Positions 51,187-60,110 are shown, numbered from the stretch's first letter. The stretch is DNA of 64,000 nucleotides from an uncultured Verrucomicrobiota bacterium (GCA_903922605.1 CAIXUG010000052.1:124001-188000); one strand, 5' to 3'. Numbers and translations: made by a program. Notes: generated from the sequence alone by a model not told the origin.

Positions 51187-54100
51187 TCACTCACCGGCGG
51201 CGCGTTGCGTGGTGCCGGCACCCACGGTCGGCGCGGCCGGATGCGCCGCGAGGTAGGTGTCCACATCCTTGGTCACCACCAGCGTGCCCCACATGAGGGT
51301 GAAATGGCCGGGGAAGGTGCAGACGAACTCGTAGGTGCCCTCCGCCGACGGGGCGGTGAGCTTGAGGGTCTCCTTCTGGCCGGCCTCGACCAGCTTGGTC
51401 GCGGCGAAAATGGCCGGGTTGTTCGGGACGTAGGTGCGGCCTTTGCTGTCGCGCTCCTCGGGCTTCATGGTCGCCGTGAGGGTGCCGATCTGCTCACGGG
51501 TACCGGGCTTAACGAACACCAGGTTGTGCGGCATGAAGTCGTCGTTGGCGAAGATGACCTCGAACTGCTTGTCAGCCTCAACCACCAGCCGGGGCACGTC
51601 ATAGCGCATCTGCTCGCGCACGGTGCGCACCACAAAGACGGAAACGCGGAGTTCCTTCAGGTCCTTGCGGAACGCGATGGCTTTTTCAGTGGGAAGCAGG
51701 CCCGCGAGGTCGTCGGCCGTCTGCACGGCCTCGACGTAGTCCTGCGCGGTGCGGCCGACGGCCGGCACGCCCCGGGCCCAGCGTATGAGGCCGACGACGG
51801 CCAGAGCGGCCTGGTCTTTCGGCCAGCTCACGCGGGGCAGGTTGCGCAGGCCTTGGGCGGCAGCGACCACCTGATCGCCGTGGTCGATCAGGCCGGTAAG
51901 GGCGGTGAACACAGCCTCGGGCTCGGTGTTCATGCTCACGCTGGCGCGGATGGCCGCCCGGCGCAGCGCGGCCAGCGGATCGCCGCCGACCGTGACGGTG
52001 GCGCTGGGCGCGGGCGCCGCGTTGCCGGTCTTCTTGAAGGCCTCGCGGCGGGTGCCGTCGAGGATGTTGAGCGTATAGCCTTCGAGACGCTTGCCGAGTT
52101 CGCCCTCGGTACGGTTCCACACGGTGACAGAATCAATCGGGCGGTCGCCGCCCAGGTCGAGTTCCCACCACGGATTGGCCTCGTCCTCCTGCGTGTGGGT
52201 CTCGGTTCCGCTGGCGAAGGTGCCGTCGGTGCGGCCATCAATGGCGCGGGAAGCCACGCCGCCATTCGAGGTGCTGGACTGGCTGGCCTTGCCCTGCGGG
52301 GCGATGTTCTGCCCGGCACTCCAGACCTGGACTTCGGCGAGCGTCAGCGTGCCGTTGCGCGGCAGCTCGATGCGGACGAAGCGGCCTTCGCCGCCCGGGT
52401 GAGCCTTCGCGGCGGCCACGAGATCCGCCGGGAGGTCGCCGAGCAGGGGCTTCACCTTGGAGTAGGCCTTGGCGCGGAAATCGGCGTCGTTGAGGAACGG
52501 GATGCCGTTGAGCAGTTCCGTCAGCGAGGCGGACGATTTCGCGGCGGTGGCCCACGCGGTGTCGAACGAGCCGTCGGCCAGCGCGAGGCTGGCCCAGGCG
52601 GCCTGCCGGACCTCGGGCGAACCGCCCTCAGTTGCAAGCGTGGCCAGCTTGGGACGGACGGCCTTCAGGTCGGACGCGGGCTGCAGCGGCAGCTGCCGCG
52701 CCAGGTTGCCCAGAATAGCAGGATCAGACTTCGCCGCCGAATTGAGGACGACAAATAGCTCGTTGAGGCGCGTGGTGCCATGGGCCTTGGCGAGGCTGTC
52801 GAGCGCTCCGCTGCGGTCGGCGTCCGTCGTGTCGCCCCGAAACAGGATGGCCTGAGAAACTTCCGCGCTGCGCGGAAGGCTGAGGAGTTCGGTCGTGCTG
52901 AGGCGGCTGATGAGGAACTTCAGCCCGGCCGGGTTGCCGGCGGCCACGGGCCGGCCGTCGGCGATGGCCTTGCGCCAGTACGGTTCGAGCTGCCGCAGCG
53001 TCTCACGCAGGCAGTAATCGAGATAGTAGTCGGTCGGCTGCTTCAGGCTCGCGAGCGCAACATCGGCGGCGGCGGGCTCCCGGTAGAAGCTGGCGGCGCG
53101 AACGCCTTCCAGCCGCACGCGCGGCGCGGGGTCTTCGGCGAGCGTCTTGAACAGGCCGAGCGCGTCCGGCACGCGGTCACGCCAGTAGCAGAGCACGCGG
53201 GCGGCGGCGGCGCGGGCCTCGGGGGTGGGCGACTTGAGCAGCGTGGCGAGCAGCTTGGCGTCCACGACGTTGTGCCACTGGTGGACCCACAGGGCTTCCA
53301 TCATATGGTGCTGGTAGGCGGGATCTTTCGGGTCGAGCGCGGCGGCCCAGCGGTCCACGGCGGCGATGACCTTGGCGGAATCGCGCTTGCCCAGCTCGAT
53401 CTTGGCCAGCTCACGGGTCTGGTTTTCCGGCTCCTTGAGCAGTTCGAGCAGCGCCTCGATGGGCTGGCCGTCGATCTTCGCCGGCTTCATCAGGTCCCGG
53501 CCGGGGTAGGTGATGCGATAGATGCGGCCGTGGGTCTTGTCGCGGTTCGGGTCGCGCAGATGGTGCTGCATGTGGCCGATGAGCGGCTTGTGCCAGTCGA
53601 GGAAATAGATCGCGCCGTCGGGGCCGGTGCTGACGGCGATGGGGCGGAAATTCGGGTCGCTGGAGGAGATCAGGTTTTCCTTCGTCTCACCCTTCAGGCC
53701 GGAGCCGTCCTCGCTCACCTTCACACGGTAGATGCCCTGGAAGCTGATGACGTTGATGTTCAGGAAATTGCCCTGGAACTCCTCGGGGAAGTGGCGGCTG
53801 GTCAGGATGCCGGTACCGGGGCAGGGGCGCGACGGGCGGTCCCAGAATTCCTTCATGCCGGGATGCTTCGCCGGATAGTCGAGCCGACCGCTGAAGGCGG
53901 GGCCGAAGTAATTCGCGTTGCCGGTGGCGTCGGTGATGAAGTCGTTGCCCCAGTAGTCGAACACGCGACCGTGCGGGTTGGCGAATCCGTAGGGGATATA
54001 GGTCTCGAACTTCGCCGTGTTCGGCTCGAAACGGTAGATGGCCGCGTCGTCGTTGCGGACGGGCCCGTTCACAGTCTCGACCTGGCTGCGGTGGAACACG

Positions 54101-55635
54101 CCGTCACTGAGATAGACCGCGCCGCCCGGATCGTGGCAGATGGCATTGGCGGTGTGGTGCGAATCGGCGGAATCCATGCCCATGAGCACGCGCTCCTTGG
54201 TGTCGGCCTTGCCGTCGCCATCCGTGTCGCGGATATACCAGAGGTCGGGGGCCTGCATCACGAGCACGCCATCCTTGTAGAACTGGAAGCCGGTGGGAGC
54301 GTTCAGGTCGTCGATGAAGTGCGTGACCTTGTCGGCCTTGCCATCGCCGTCGGTGTCCTCAAAGACCAGCAGGCTGTCGCCCATCTTGCTGTCCGGCGTG
54401 CGCTCGGGGTAGTTCGGCCAGACGGCCACCCAGAGACGGCCCTTCGTGTCCCAAGCCATCTGCAGCGGGTTGGCCAGTTCCGGGAACTGCTCCTCGCTGG
54501 CAAAGAGATTGACCTTCATGCCGGAGTGGACGGTCATCTTGCCGATGGCCTCCTCGCCACCGAGGAACTTGAAGGAACCGTCCGGATTTTCACCGCGCTT
54601 GTTCGTGACCACGCTCTCGACCGGCGGCAGGTTGCTGTCGTCCACCTCGATGTCGCTGCCCTTGGACACGGCCCAGACACGCTTGTCGCGGTTGGCCGTC
54701 ATCGTGTCGCGCACGGTCATCTCCTCCTGCATGATCTTGTAGTTGGAGACGTAGGGCGCGGGCGCGTTGCGGTCGGAGATGAAGCCGCCCTTGTCGGGCT
54801 GGTAGGCGAGCGCGGAACGGCCGCCATAGACGTTGTAGCCGTCAATCGTCCGGTAGCGCGAATGCCACAGGGCGTTCTTCTCGTTGATCGCCGCGCGGAG
54901 CTTCTCGTAGTCGAGCTTCGGCGCCGCTTCACCGAAGAGGCTCTGGAAGAGGGCCGGCGCGAGCGCCTGGTCTCCGGCCTCGGTGAGGAAGAAGCCGTTC
55001 AGCGTGAGCGAGCGGCCCTGCCGGGCGGATTCGGCGTAGAGCTGCTGCGACGGTGCGAAGAGGTCCACGAACTGGATCCCGCTCGCCTGCGCCACCTCGG
55101 CGATGGCGGCGGTGTAGAGCTGGAGATTGGGATTGTTCACCGTGGCATCCGGATAGTTCAGGTCCACGGTCCGCTCATTGGCGATCGGAGAAAAAAGGAC
55201 GACGCGCGGCGCGCCCTTGCCCGAAAAATCCTGCGACTGCAGATGTTTGACGTAGTCGGCGAGCTGCGTCTTGAAGGCGGCGACACCGTTGGCGCCCTTG
55301 AACGACTCGTTGTAGCCGAAGAACGCCAGCACCACGTCGGCCTGGGTTTTCTTCAGCCACTCATCGGGCGTGCCGAAGTTTTCCGAGCGGTGGCGCGTGA
55401 CGACCTCGTCGCCGGAGGCGGCCAGGTTGCGGAAGACGAGCTGGTGCTGCGGGAACTTCGCGACGACCAGCGTCTCGAAATAGCCGTCGTGCTGCATGCG
55501 GTCGGGCAGCGCGTTGCCGACGAGCACCACGTGGTCGCCGGGTTTGAGTTCGAGTTTGGCCGGCGGTGGGGCGGCGTGAAGGGCCGGGACGACGCTGGTC
55601 AGGAACAGCGTGCAGGCGAGGGCTAGGTAACGCAT
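51187..55635 (-). CDS. Giant fusion: SGNH hydrolase - beta-propeller - HEAT - discoidin - azurin-like cupredoxin
   Basis: 1482 residues. After a signal peptide comes an SGNH/GDSL-type hydrolase (VVLVGNALPDRM, VVLAFFGYNESF), then the PVC membrane-bound dehydrogenase propeller from about 365 to 720 (PLQMAWDTKGRLWVAVWPNYPE, DTDGDGKADKVTHFID), a HEAT-like helical region, a discoidin domain near 1130-1240 (ANPWWELDLGGDRPIDSVTVWNRT) and a C-terminal cupredoxin. H1370, C1439, H1444 and M1448 reproduce azurin spacing (Cys-x4-His-x3-Met; CTFPGHFTLMWG). No CxxCH is present, so copper probably replaces the usual heme as electron acceptor. Its stop overlaps the possible GTG of the next gene. Confidence 0.85.
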   Translation of the reverse strand: MRYLALACTLFLTSVVPALHAAPPPAKLELKPGDHVVLVGNALPDRMQHDGYFETLVVAKFPQHQLVFRNLAASGDEVVTRHRSENFGTPDEWLKKTQADVVLAFFGYNESFKGANGVAAFKTQLADYVKHLQSQDFSGKGAPRVVLFSPIANERTVDLNYPDATVNNPNLQLYTAAIAEVAQASGIQFVDLFAPSQQLYAESARQGRSLTLNGFFLTEAGDQALAPALFQSLFGEAAPKLDYEKLRAAINEKNALWHSRYRTIDGYNVYGGRSALAYQPDKGGFISDRNAPAPYVSNYKIMQEEMTVRDTMTANRDKRVWAVSKGSDIEVDDSNLPPVESVVTNKRGENPDGSFKFLGGEEAIGKMTVHSGMKVNLFASEEQFPELANPLQMAWDTKGRLWVAVWPNYPERTPDSKMGDSLLVFEDTDGDGKADKVTHFIDDLNAPTGFQFYKDGVLVMQAPDLWYIRDTDGDGKADTKERVLMGMDSADSHHTANAICHDPGGAVYLSDGVFHRSQVETVNGPVRNDDAAIYRFEPNTAKFETYIPYGFANPHGRVFDYWGNDFITDATGNANYFGPAFSGRLDYPAKHPGMKEFWDRPSRPCPGTGILTSRHFPEEFQGNFLNINVISFQGIYRVKVSEDGSGLKGETKENLISSSDPNFRPIAVSTGPDGAIYFLDWHKPLIGHMQHHLRDPNRDKTHGRIYRITYPGRDLMKPAKIDGQPIEALLELLKEPENQTRELAKIELGKRDSAKVIAAVDRWAAALDPKDPAYQHHMMEALWVHQWHNVVDAKLLATLLKSPTPEARAAAARVLCYWRDRVPDALGLFKTLAEDPAPRVRLEGVRAASFYREPAAADVALASLKQPTDYYLDYCLRETLRQLEPYWRKAIADGRPVAAGNPAGLKFLISRLSTTELLSLPRSAEVSQAILFRGDTTDADRSGALDSLAKAHGTTRLNELFVVLNSAAKSDPAILGNLARQLPLQPASDLKAVRPKLATLATEGGSPEVRQAAWASLALADGSFDTAWATAAKSSASLTELLNGIPFLNDADFRAKAYSKVKPLLGDLPADLVAAAKAHPGGEGRFVRIELPRNGTLTLAEVQVWSAGQNIAPQGKASQSSTSNGGVASRAIDGRTDGTFASGTETHTQEDEANPWWELDLGGDRPIDSVTVWNRTEGELGKRLEGYTLNILDGTRREAFKKTGNAAPAPSATVTVGGDPLAALRRAAIRASVSMNTEPEAVFTALTGLIDHGDQVVAAAQGLRNLPRVSWPKDQAALAVVGLIRWARGVPAVGRTAQDYVEAVQTADDLAGLLPTEKAIAFRKDLKELRVSVFVVRTVREQMRYDVPRLVVEADKQFEVIFANDDFMPHNLVFVKPGTREQIGTLTATMKPEERDSKGRTYVPNNPAIFAATKLVEAGQKETLKLTAPSAEGTYEFVCTFPGHFTLMWGTLVVTKDVDTYLAAHPAAPTVGAGTTQRAAGE

Positions 55636-55757
55636 GGTGAAATCAGAAATCAGTTCTCCGGCGGCCCCGGAGGGCGACCGCTCGGCAATGGACGTGGATG
55701 GGTGGACGGCTGTTCAAGGATGCTGGCGATTCAAGGGACTTGGCGGTCTTGGCGGTC

Positions 55758-57503
55758 TCAAAGGCGCGGCGCGGCGGGCTTGATGGGCGGTTCGGCGCTC
55801 AGCACACCATGCACCTGGGTCTTACGACAGTAAACCTTGTCGCTGCAAAAGGCATAGAGCACGTCCCGGTTTGGGCCGCCGAAGGCGATGTGGGCCAGCC
55901 AGCGGTTCTGCGGCTTCGGGATGATCCCGTTCACGCGCCCAGCCTGGTCACAATACTGCACGCCCAGCTCGGTGGCCACATAAAGCCGGCCTGCCGTGTC
56001 GAGGGCGAGGCCATCGGCGGAGCTGCCGGTCGAACCGTCGGCGAGGTGCAGGTGGAAATACTTCTGTTTGTTTTCCAACGAGCCGTCATCGGCGACCTGG
56101 TAGGACCAGACGAACTGCCCCTGCGTATCGGCCACGTACAGTAGGCTCTGGTCGGGCGAGAGGCGCACGCCGTTGGCGTACCGGACACCTTCGTCCACGA
56201 TCCGCCGTTTTCCATCCGGGGTGATGAGCCAGACTTTTTTGTGGTCGGGATCGGTCACGTACAGGTTGCCGTTGTGGGCCACGCAGAGGTCGTTGGACTC
56301 GATGCCCTCGGCAATGACCGTGGGCTTGGCGGCCTCATCGTAGGCGACGATCTGCTTCTTGCCGTTGGCGCAGGCAAAGAGCCGGCCATCGGGACCGAAC
56401 ATCAGTCCGTTGGCGCCGCCGGTGTTTTCGGCGAAGAGCGTAACCTGGCCATCGAGACCGATCCGGTGGATACGATTGTTGGGGATGTCCGAGAAGAAGA
56501 CCTCGCCCTTGCTGTTCACGGCAGGCCCTTCGGTATAGCGAAAGCCGTCGCGGACGAGCTGCCAGCCTTCGCCATCCACGAGAACTTCCTTCACGAGCGG
56601 CTGCTTCGACTTTTTCTCGGCATTGGCCACGACCGGCGCGGGGTAGTCGCGCCAGAGCCAGCGCATTGCGTCAGGGAAGACCTGGGTGGCCTGATAGCCG
56701 TCGTGGGCGCCCGTGCCCCACGCGTGATTCACGTCATAGCCGGCGAACTGGAGCGCGCGTTCCATCTCCTGGTTCGCCATCCACCAGTCGCCGCCGTAGA
56801 TGTTCTGATCGTTCTCACCGTCCTGCAGGAAAATGCGGATCGGCTTGGGCTCGGTCTTGCGGATGAGCGTGGGATAGACATTGCCACCCCGCAGCCCGAC
56901 GTAGGTTCCGATGCTGCTGAACACCCGGTGAAAGGCATCGGGCCTTTCCCAGGCGGCGGTGAAGGCCGCAATGGCCCCGCTGCTGCCGCCGCCGATGGCG
57001 CGTTCGTCGGCATTGGTCGTGAGCCGGAGGTTGTGGGTCCGTTCGATGAAGGGGAACAGCTCATTGAGCAGGAAGCGCGCGTAGGCGTCGCCGAGGCCGT
57101 CGTATTCTAGGCTGCGATTAAAGCGGTCGAGCGCGTTGGTCGAGTGCGCCTTCACGCGCCCGGGCGTCACGAAGATGCCGACCAGCGCCGGGATTTCCTT
57201 TTTGGCGATCAGATTGTCGAAAACCACGTCCGCCCGGTAGCCGCCACCATCCTGCAGCACCATGAGCGGGGCGGGCTTCGTGCGGTCGAGCTGCTGCGGG
57301 AGGTAAACCGTGTAGTCGCGCACCGTGCCGGGATACACGCTGTTGGTCCCGGCGGTAAACACGCCCCGGATGCGCTCGCCCTTGGGCACGCCGGCCTGCG
57401 GCTCGGAATCGGGCCCGGGCGGGTAGGGGTTGGGATTGTCCGCCGCGAGGAGCGCGCCGGCGGCCAGGAGCCCGGCCAACGAGGATAGAATGCGTGTCAT
57501 CAT
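55758..57503 (-). CDS. Exported esterase fused to SMP-30/gluconolactonase propeller
   Basis: 581 residues from ATG 57503 (or 57500); signal peptide ends near ALLAADN. Residues about 30-270 form a feruloyl-esterase-type alpha/beta-hydrolase (PLMVLQDGGGYR, ERAIGGGSSGAIAAF with the GxSxG-like GGSSG nucleophile, AHDGYQATQVFPDAMRWLW with the His). Residues about 300-580 are an SMP-30/gluconolactonase/LRE-like propeller (GFRYTEGPAVNSKGEVFFSD, GGANGLMFGPDGRLFACANG, VRYANGVRLSPDQSLLYVAD). Likely periplasmic enzyme on sugar esters and aldonolactones. It precedes the giant azurin-fusion gene on the same strand by 122 bases. Confidence 0.85.
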   Translation of the reverse strand: MMTRILSSLAGLLAAGALLAADNPNPYPPGPDSEPQAGVPKGERIRGVFTAGTNSVYPGTVRDYTVYLPQQLDRTKPAPLMVLQDGGGYRADVVFDNLIAKKEIPALVGIFVTPGRVKAHSTNALDRFNRSLEYDGLGDAYARFLLNELFPFIERTHNLRLTTNADERAIGGGSSGAIAAFTAAWERPDAFHRVFSSIGTYVGLRGGNVYPTLIRKTEPKPIRIFLQDGENDQNIYGGDWWMANQEMERALQFAGYDVNHAWGTGAHDGYQATQVFPDAMRWLWRDYPAPVVANAEKKSKQPLVKEVLVDGEGWQLVRDGFRYTEGPAVNSKGEVFFSDIPNNRIHRIGLDGQVTLFAENTGGANGLMFGPDGRLFACANGKKQIVAYDEAAKPTVIAEGIESNDLCVAHNGNLYVTDPDHKKVWLITPDGKRRIVDEGVRYANGVRLSPDQSLLYVADTQGQFVWSYQVADDGSLENKQKYFHLHLADGSTGSSADGLALDTAGRLYVATELGVQYCDQAGRVNGIIPKPQNRWLAHIAFGGPNRDVLYAFCSDKVYCRKTQVHGVLSAEPPIKPAAPRL

Positions 57504-57533
57504 GGAGGCGCGTGCGTGAACCCGGCAATGCAC

Positions 57534-57860
57534 TCACGGACGCGCGCCGATTGGCAAGGGGGAGCTTTGGGAAACACAGGGGATGGGCTGAACGGGAAAT
57601 GGGTTCATTTGGAAAACAGGAAAGCAGGAAAGGAGAAGCAGAGGGTTCTCACCGGGGGCTCCATTCGGCAAGACATCCCCCTTTGCCATTCTGTAATTCT
57701 GTCATCATGTCTTCCTGTTTTCTGCTTCCCCAATTCAGATTCTTACCTCGTCGCTGATACGGTTGTTTGCTTTCTCCGCGCCAAACCCGCAGGGTGGGCT
57801 TACTGCTGGAGAAACTGAGATTCCGGCAGTGAGTAAACTGTCGGTAAAAACTAAAATCAT
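57534..57860. other. Spacer with an inverted word repeat
   Basis: GGAAAACAGGAAAGCAGGAA (57611-57630) is mirrored by CTTCCTGTTTTCTGCTTCC (57711-57729), with ATTCTGTAATTCTGTCATCA between (57688-57707). No gene is seen. TAAAAT 8-13 bases before the next start might be a -10 element, but no -35 was recognised. Confidence 0.5.
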
Positions 57861-58007
57861 ATGGGCGACAAGTCCCCCAAATCCAACTCCAAGAAGGCCG
57901 TTCAGAAGACGGCCGCAGTCACCAAGGCCGTAGCCGGCAAGAAGGCCGCCGTGGCCGCCAAGGCCCCCGCCAAGCCGGCGGCCAAGTCCGCCGCCAAGAA
58001 GAAGTAG
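57861..58007 (+). CDS. 48-residue Lys/Ala-rich histone H1-like protein
   Basis: ATG 57861 to TAG 58005-58007. The peptide begins MGDKSPKSNSKKAVQKTAAV and continues as AGKKAAVAAKAPAKPAAKSA with a KKK end. About 30% Lys and 38% Ala with PAK/AKPAAK motifs match the C-terminal tail of histone H1 and bacterial H1-like DNA-binding proteins. Probably binds DNA or RNA non-specifically. A terminator follows 59 bases after the stop, supporting a real short gene. No Shine-Dalgarno is seen, as for most genes here. Confidence 0.6.
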   Translation: MGDKSPKSNSKKAVQKTAAVTKAVAGKKAAVAAKAPAKPAAKSAAKKK

Positions 58008-58065
58008 TCCATCGCCGACGCCGGCCGAGCCTCTCGGAGCCTCCGCCGCGGGCGATCCATTTCAC

Positions 58066-58107
58066 AACCCGCCGCGCTGCCCGGCAGCGCCGGCGGGTTT
58101 TCTTTTT
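58066..58107 (+). terminator. Rho-independent terminator after the H1-like gene
   Basis: AACCCGCCG pairs with CGGCGGGTT, with an inner GCTG/CAGC stem, and is followed by TTCTTTTTG. Confidence 0.8.
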
Positions 58108-58161
58108 GCCCATTCGCCTTGCCCCGTATGGGCGGGAATGCGCGCGATCCGAAACCTAAAC

Positions 58162-58186
58162 GTAACACTCGTTACCTTGATGTAAC
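58162..58186. promoter_or_regulatory. Three alternating GTAAC/GTTAC half-sites
   Basis: GTAAC (58162-58166), GTTAC (58171-58175) and GTAAC (58182-58186) alternate in orientation, forming two overlapping inverted repeats 71 bases before the Lys-rich protein start. GTTACC also occurs at 60258 before the sigma factor gene. A regulator-binding or ECF-type promoter element is possible; no binding protein is known. Confidence 0.35.
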
Positions 58187-58256
58187 CATTGGGGCTGGTT
58201 TACTTCCGGCTTAAATTCGCCACCGCAGACGGGCGACTTCCGATTCCTCCAGTGCC

Positions 58257-58643
58257 ATGAAATCCGCCAAACTAGCCCTCGCCTTCCAGAAGCTTCAGAC
58301 CGAATTCACCGCCGCCGAGGTGGAATTCAAGAACGCCGTGGGTCACGAAAAATCGGCCGTCAATTCCCACCACCAGGCCAAGCACAACCTGAAGGTGGCG
58401 CGCAAAAACGCCAAACGGACCAAACGGGAGGCACGGGAGACCAAGGCGGTCGCCCGGCGGGCGCAGAAGCATCTGGCCAAATTGGCGGCGCGGCTGGAAA
58501 AGCTGTCGTCCAAGGCTCCGGCGGACAAGACGTCCAAGCCCAAGGCAAAAGCCAAAACCAAGGCCAAGCCGGTCAAGGCGGCCAAGGCTCCTGTGGCCAA
58601 GGCTCCTGTGGTCAAGGCGATTGCCGCTCCCGCCACGACCTGA
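58257..58643 (+). CDS. Lys-rich coiled-coil protein with H1-like tail
   Basis: 128 residues. Residues 1-85 are predicted as a long charged helix or coiled coil (LALAFQKLQTEFTAAEVEFK; RKNAKRTKREARETKAVARR). Residues 86-128 are a disordered Lys/Ala/Pro tail (SKPKAKAKTKAKPVKAAKAP) like histone H1. No signal peptide. Together with the 48-residue protein just upstream it may be part of a nucleoid-associated pair. Function is inferred from composition only. Confidence 0.65.
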   Translation: MKSAKLALAFQKLQTEFTAAEVEFKNAVGHEKSAVNSHHQAKHNLKVARKNAKRTKREARETKAVARRAQKHLAKLAARLEKLSSKAPADKTSKPKAKAKTKAKPVKAAKAPVAKAPVVKAIAAPATT

Positions 58644-58793
58644 GTCGGTGGCTTGCGGATAAAACCCCGCAATTGGCGGGCCTCCTCTGGGTATCGGCCG
58701 AGCCGTCGTGGCCCGTTTTTTCCCAGCACTGGCTTCATTGTCCGTTAGTCAGGGCTTGCACCGCGCCTCCCGAACCCGATTCTTTCGCCCGCC

Positions 58794-59780
58794 ATGTCGA
58801 AAACGCCTGACACGAAGCCCGCCGCCTCCGATCCGCTGCTCATTCTCGTCGCCGCCCTGCTGTTGCTGGCGGTGGCCGCCACCATCTACTTCTCCGCCAC
58901 CGGTCCCGCGAAGGAGTTCACCAAGGAACCCGCCACGCATCAGCGGCCCATCATTCAGGATGAACCCCGCGTCGTGGTCGTGACCAAGGCCGTGGCTGGT
59001 GGTACGGCCGAAGGGGCCGTCGCCCAAGGTGGCGAGGCGAAGGCTGAGGCCAAGCCGGCGGAAGCGAAACCTGCCGAAGCCAAGCCGGCCGTGCCAGTGG
59101 CCGCAGTCGCCGCCGCTCCCGTGGTGAAGCCGTCGGCCGACGGCAAGGTTCACGGCAAAGTTGTGCTGAAGGGCACGCCGCCTCCCGAGAAGCCGATCGG
59201 CGCCGCCAAGGCGGACATCAACTGCGGCAAGGCGCACCCCAATGACACGCCGACCTCGCGCAACTACGTCGTCGCGGCCGATGGCGGCCTGCGCTACGCG
59301 CTGGTGCGTGTGGTCAATGCCCCGGCCGGGGGCGCGATCCCGGCGGACAAGCCGGTCGTCAATCAGACGGGCTGCATGTATGAGCCCTACGTCAACGCGG
59401 TGATGGTCGGGCAGACCTTTGTGATTCAGAATTCCGACAGCTTCCTGCACAACGTCCTGGCCACGCCGAAGGTGAACAAGGGGTTCAACTTTGCCCAGGG
59501 CACCCAGGGCCAGACGAACGAGAAGAGCTTCGACAAGCCGGAAATCGCCGTGAAGTTCGCCTGCAGCGTGCATCCGTGGATGAGCTCGTACATGCATGTG
59601 CTGGAGAATCCCTACTTCGCCGTCACGAACGACAAGGGCGAGTTCACGCTTCCTGACGGGCTGCCGGCGGGCAAGTACACCCTCGAGGTCAACCACCTGA
59701 AAGCGGGCACCGTGACGGTGGAAATCGAGGTCGGCGCCGGCAAGGGCGCGGAAGTCACCGCCGAGCTGGCCGTGAAGTAA
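58794..59780 (+). CDS. Membrane-anchored amicyanin-like cupredoxin protein
   Basis: 328 residues. One N-terminal transmembrane helix (LLILVAALLLLAVAATIYF, about 15-33) is followed by a Lys/Ala/Glu/Pro linker (AEAKPAEAKPAEAKPA) of about 80 residues and a cupredoxin-like domain from about 117. H219 (FLHN), C257, H260 and M263 (FACSVHPWM) give the type 1 copper ligand set with amicyanin-like Cys-x2-His-x2-Met spacing. The end (GEFTLPDGLPAGKYTLEVNH) resembles a carboxypeptidase-regulatory beta-sandwich. Likely periplasm-facing electron carrier; partner unknown. A terminator follows. Confidence 0.78.
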   Translation: MSKTPDTKPAASDPLLILVAALLLLAVAATIYFSATGPAKEFTKEPATHQRPIIQDEPRVVVVTKAVAGGTAEGAVAQGGEAKAEAKPAEAKPAEAKPAVPVAAVAAAPVVKPSADGKVHGKVVLKGTPPPEKPIGAAKADINCGKAHPNDTPTSRNYVVAADGGLRYALVRVVNAPAGGAIPADKPVVNQTGCMYEPYVNAVMVGQTFVIQNSDSFLHNVLATPKVNKGFNFAQGTQGQTNEKSFDKPEIAVKFACSVHPWMSSYMHVLENPYFAVTNDKGEFTLPDGLPAGKYTLEVNHLKAGTVTVEIEVGAGKGAEVTAELAVK

Positions 59781-59807
59781 TCCCAAAGTTCTCGTTTCAA
59801 AGAAGCC

Positions 59808-59840
59808 GGCGCGTTCCCTCGGAACGCCCCGTTTTTCTTT
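59808..59840 (+). terminator. Rho-independent terminator after the cupredoxin gene
   Basis: GCGTTCC-CTC-GGAACGC stem-loop (59811-59827), extended by flanking G/C pairing, then GTTTTTCTTTC. Confidence 0.85.
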
Positions 59841-59884
59841 CAGCTCCGGTCTGTGGTCACTTTCGCTGGAATGCTCAGTCGTAG

Positions 59885-60110
59885 GGCTGAAAGCCTGTCC
59901 GAATGATGCCTGGGGTGGAGTGAGCCGGGGGGCGAACGCAGCCCCAGGTTTCTTGAGGAAAGCGGTCGAGCGCTGTAAGCGCGTCCCAAAACGCTGGCCG
60001 CTCCTGAGTCAGGCCTTCAGCCCTGAATTCGACCGAGGAATGCGCCCTGGGGCTACGCTCACTGCGTTCGTTCCACCCCAGGCAATCCTCGGACGCGCTT
60101 TCAGCGCTCT
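59885..60110. repeat. Mosaic of three inverted repeat modules
   Basis: Module A (AGGGCTGAAAGCCTG, 59883-59897) recurs inverted as CAGGCCTTCAGCCCT (60010-60024); module B (CCTGGGGTGG...GCCCCAGG, 59909-59948) recurs inverted at 60046-60082; module C (AGCGCTGTAAGCGCGTCC) at 59969-59986 recurs inverted as GGACGCGCTTTCAGCGCT at 60091-60108. Each module is inverted in place while the order A-B-C is kept. Confidence 0.65.

Noticed and set aside
52780..55626. 948-residue plus-strand reading frame opposite the azurin-fusion gene
   Set aside because: Antisense shadow of a clearly real gene with many domain motifs; composition and lack of motifs fit a GC-skew artefact.
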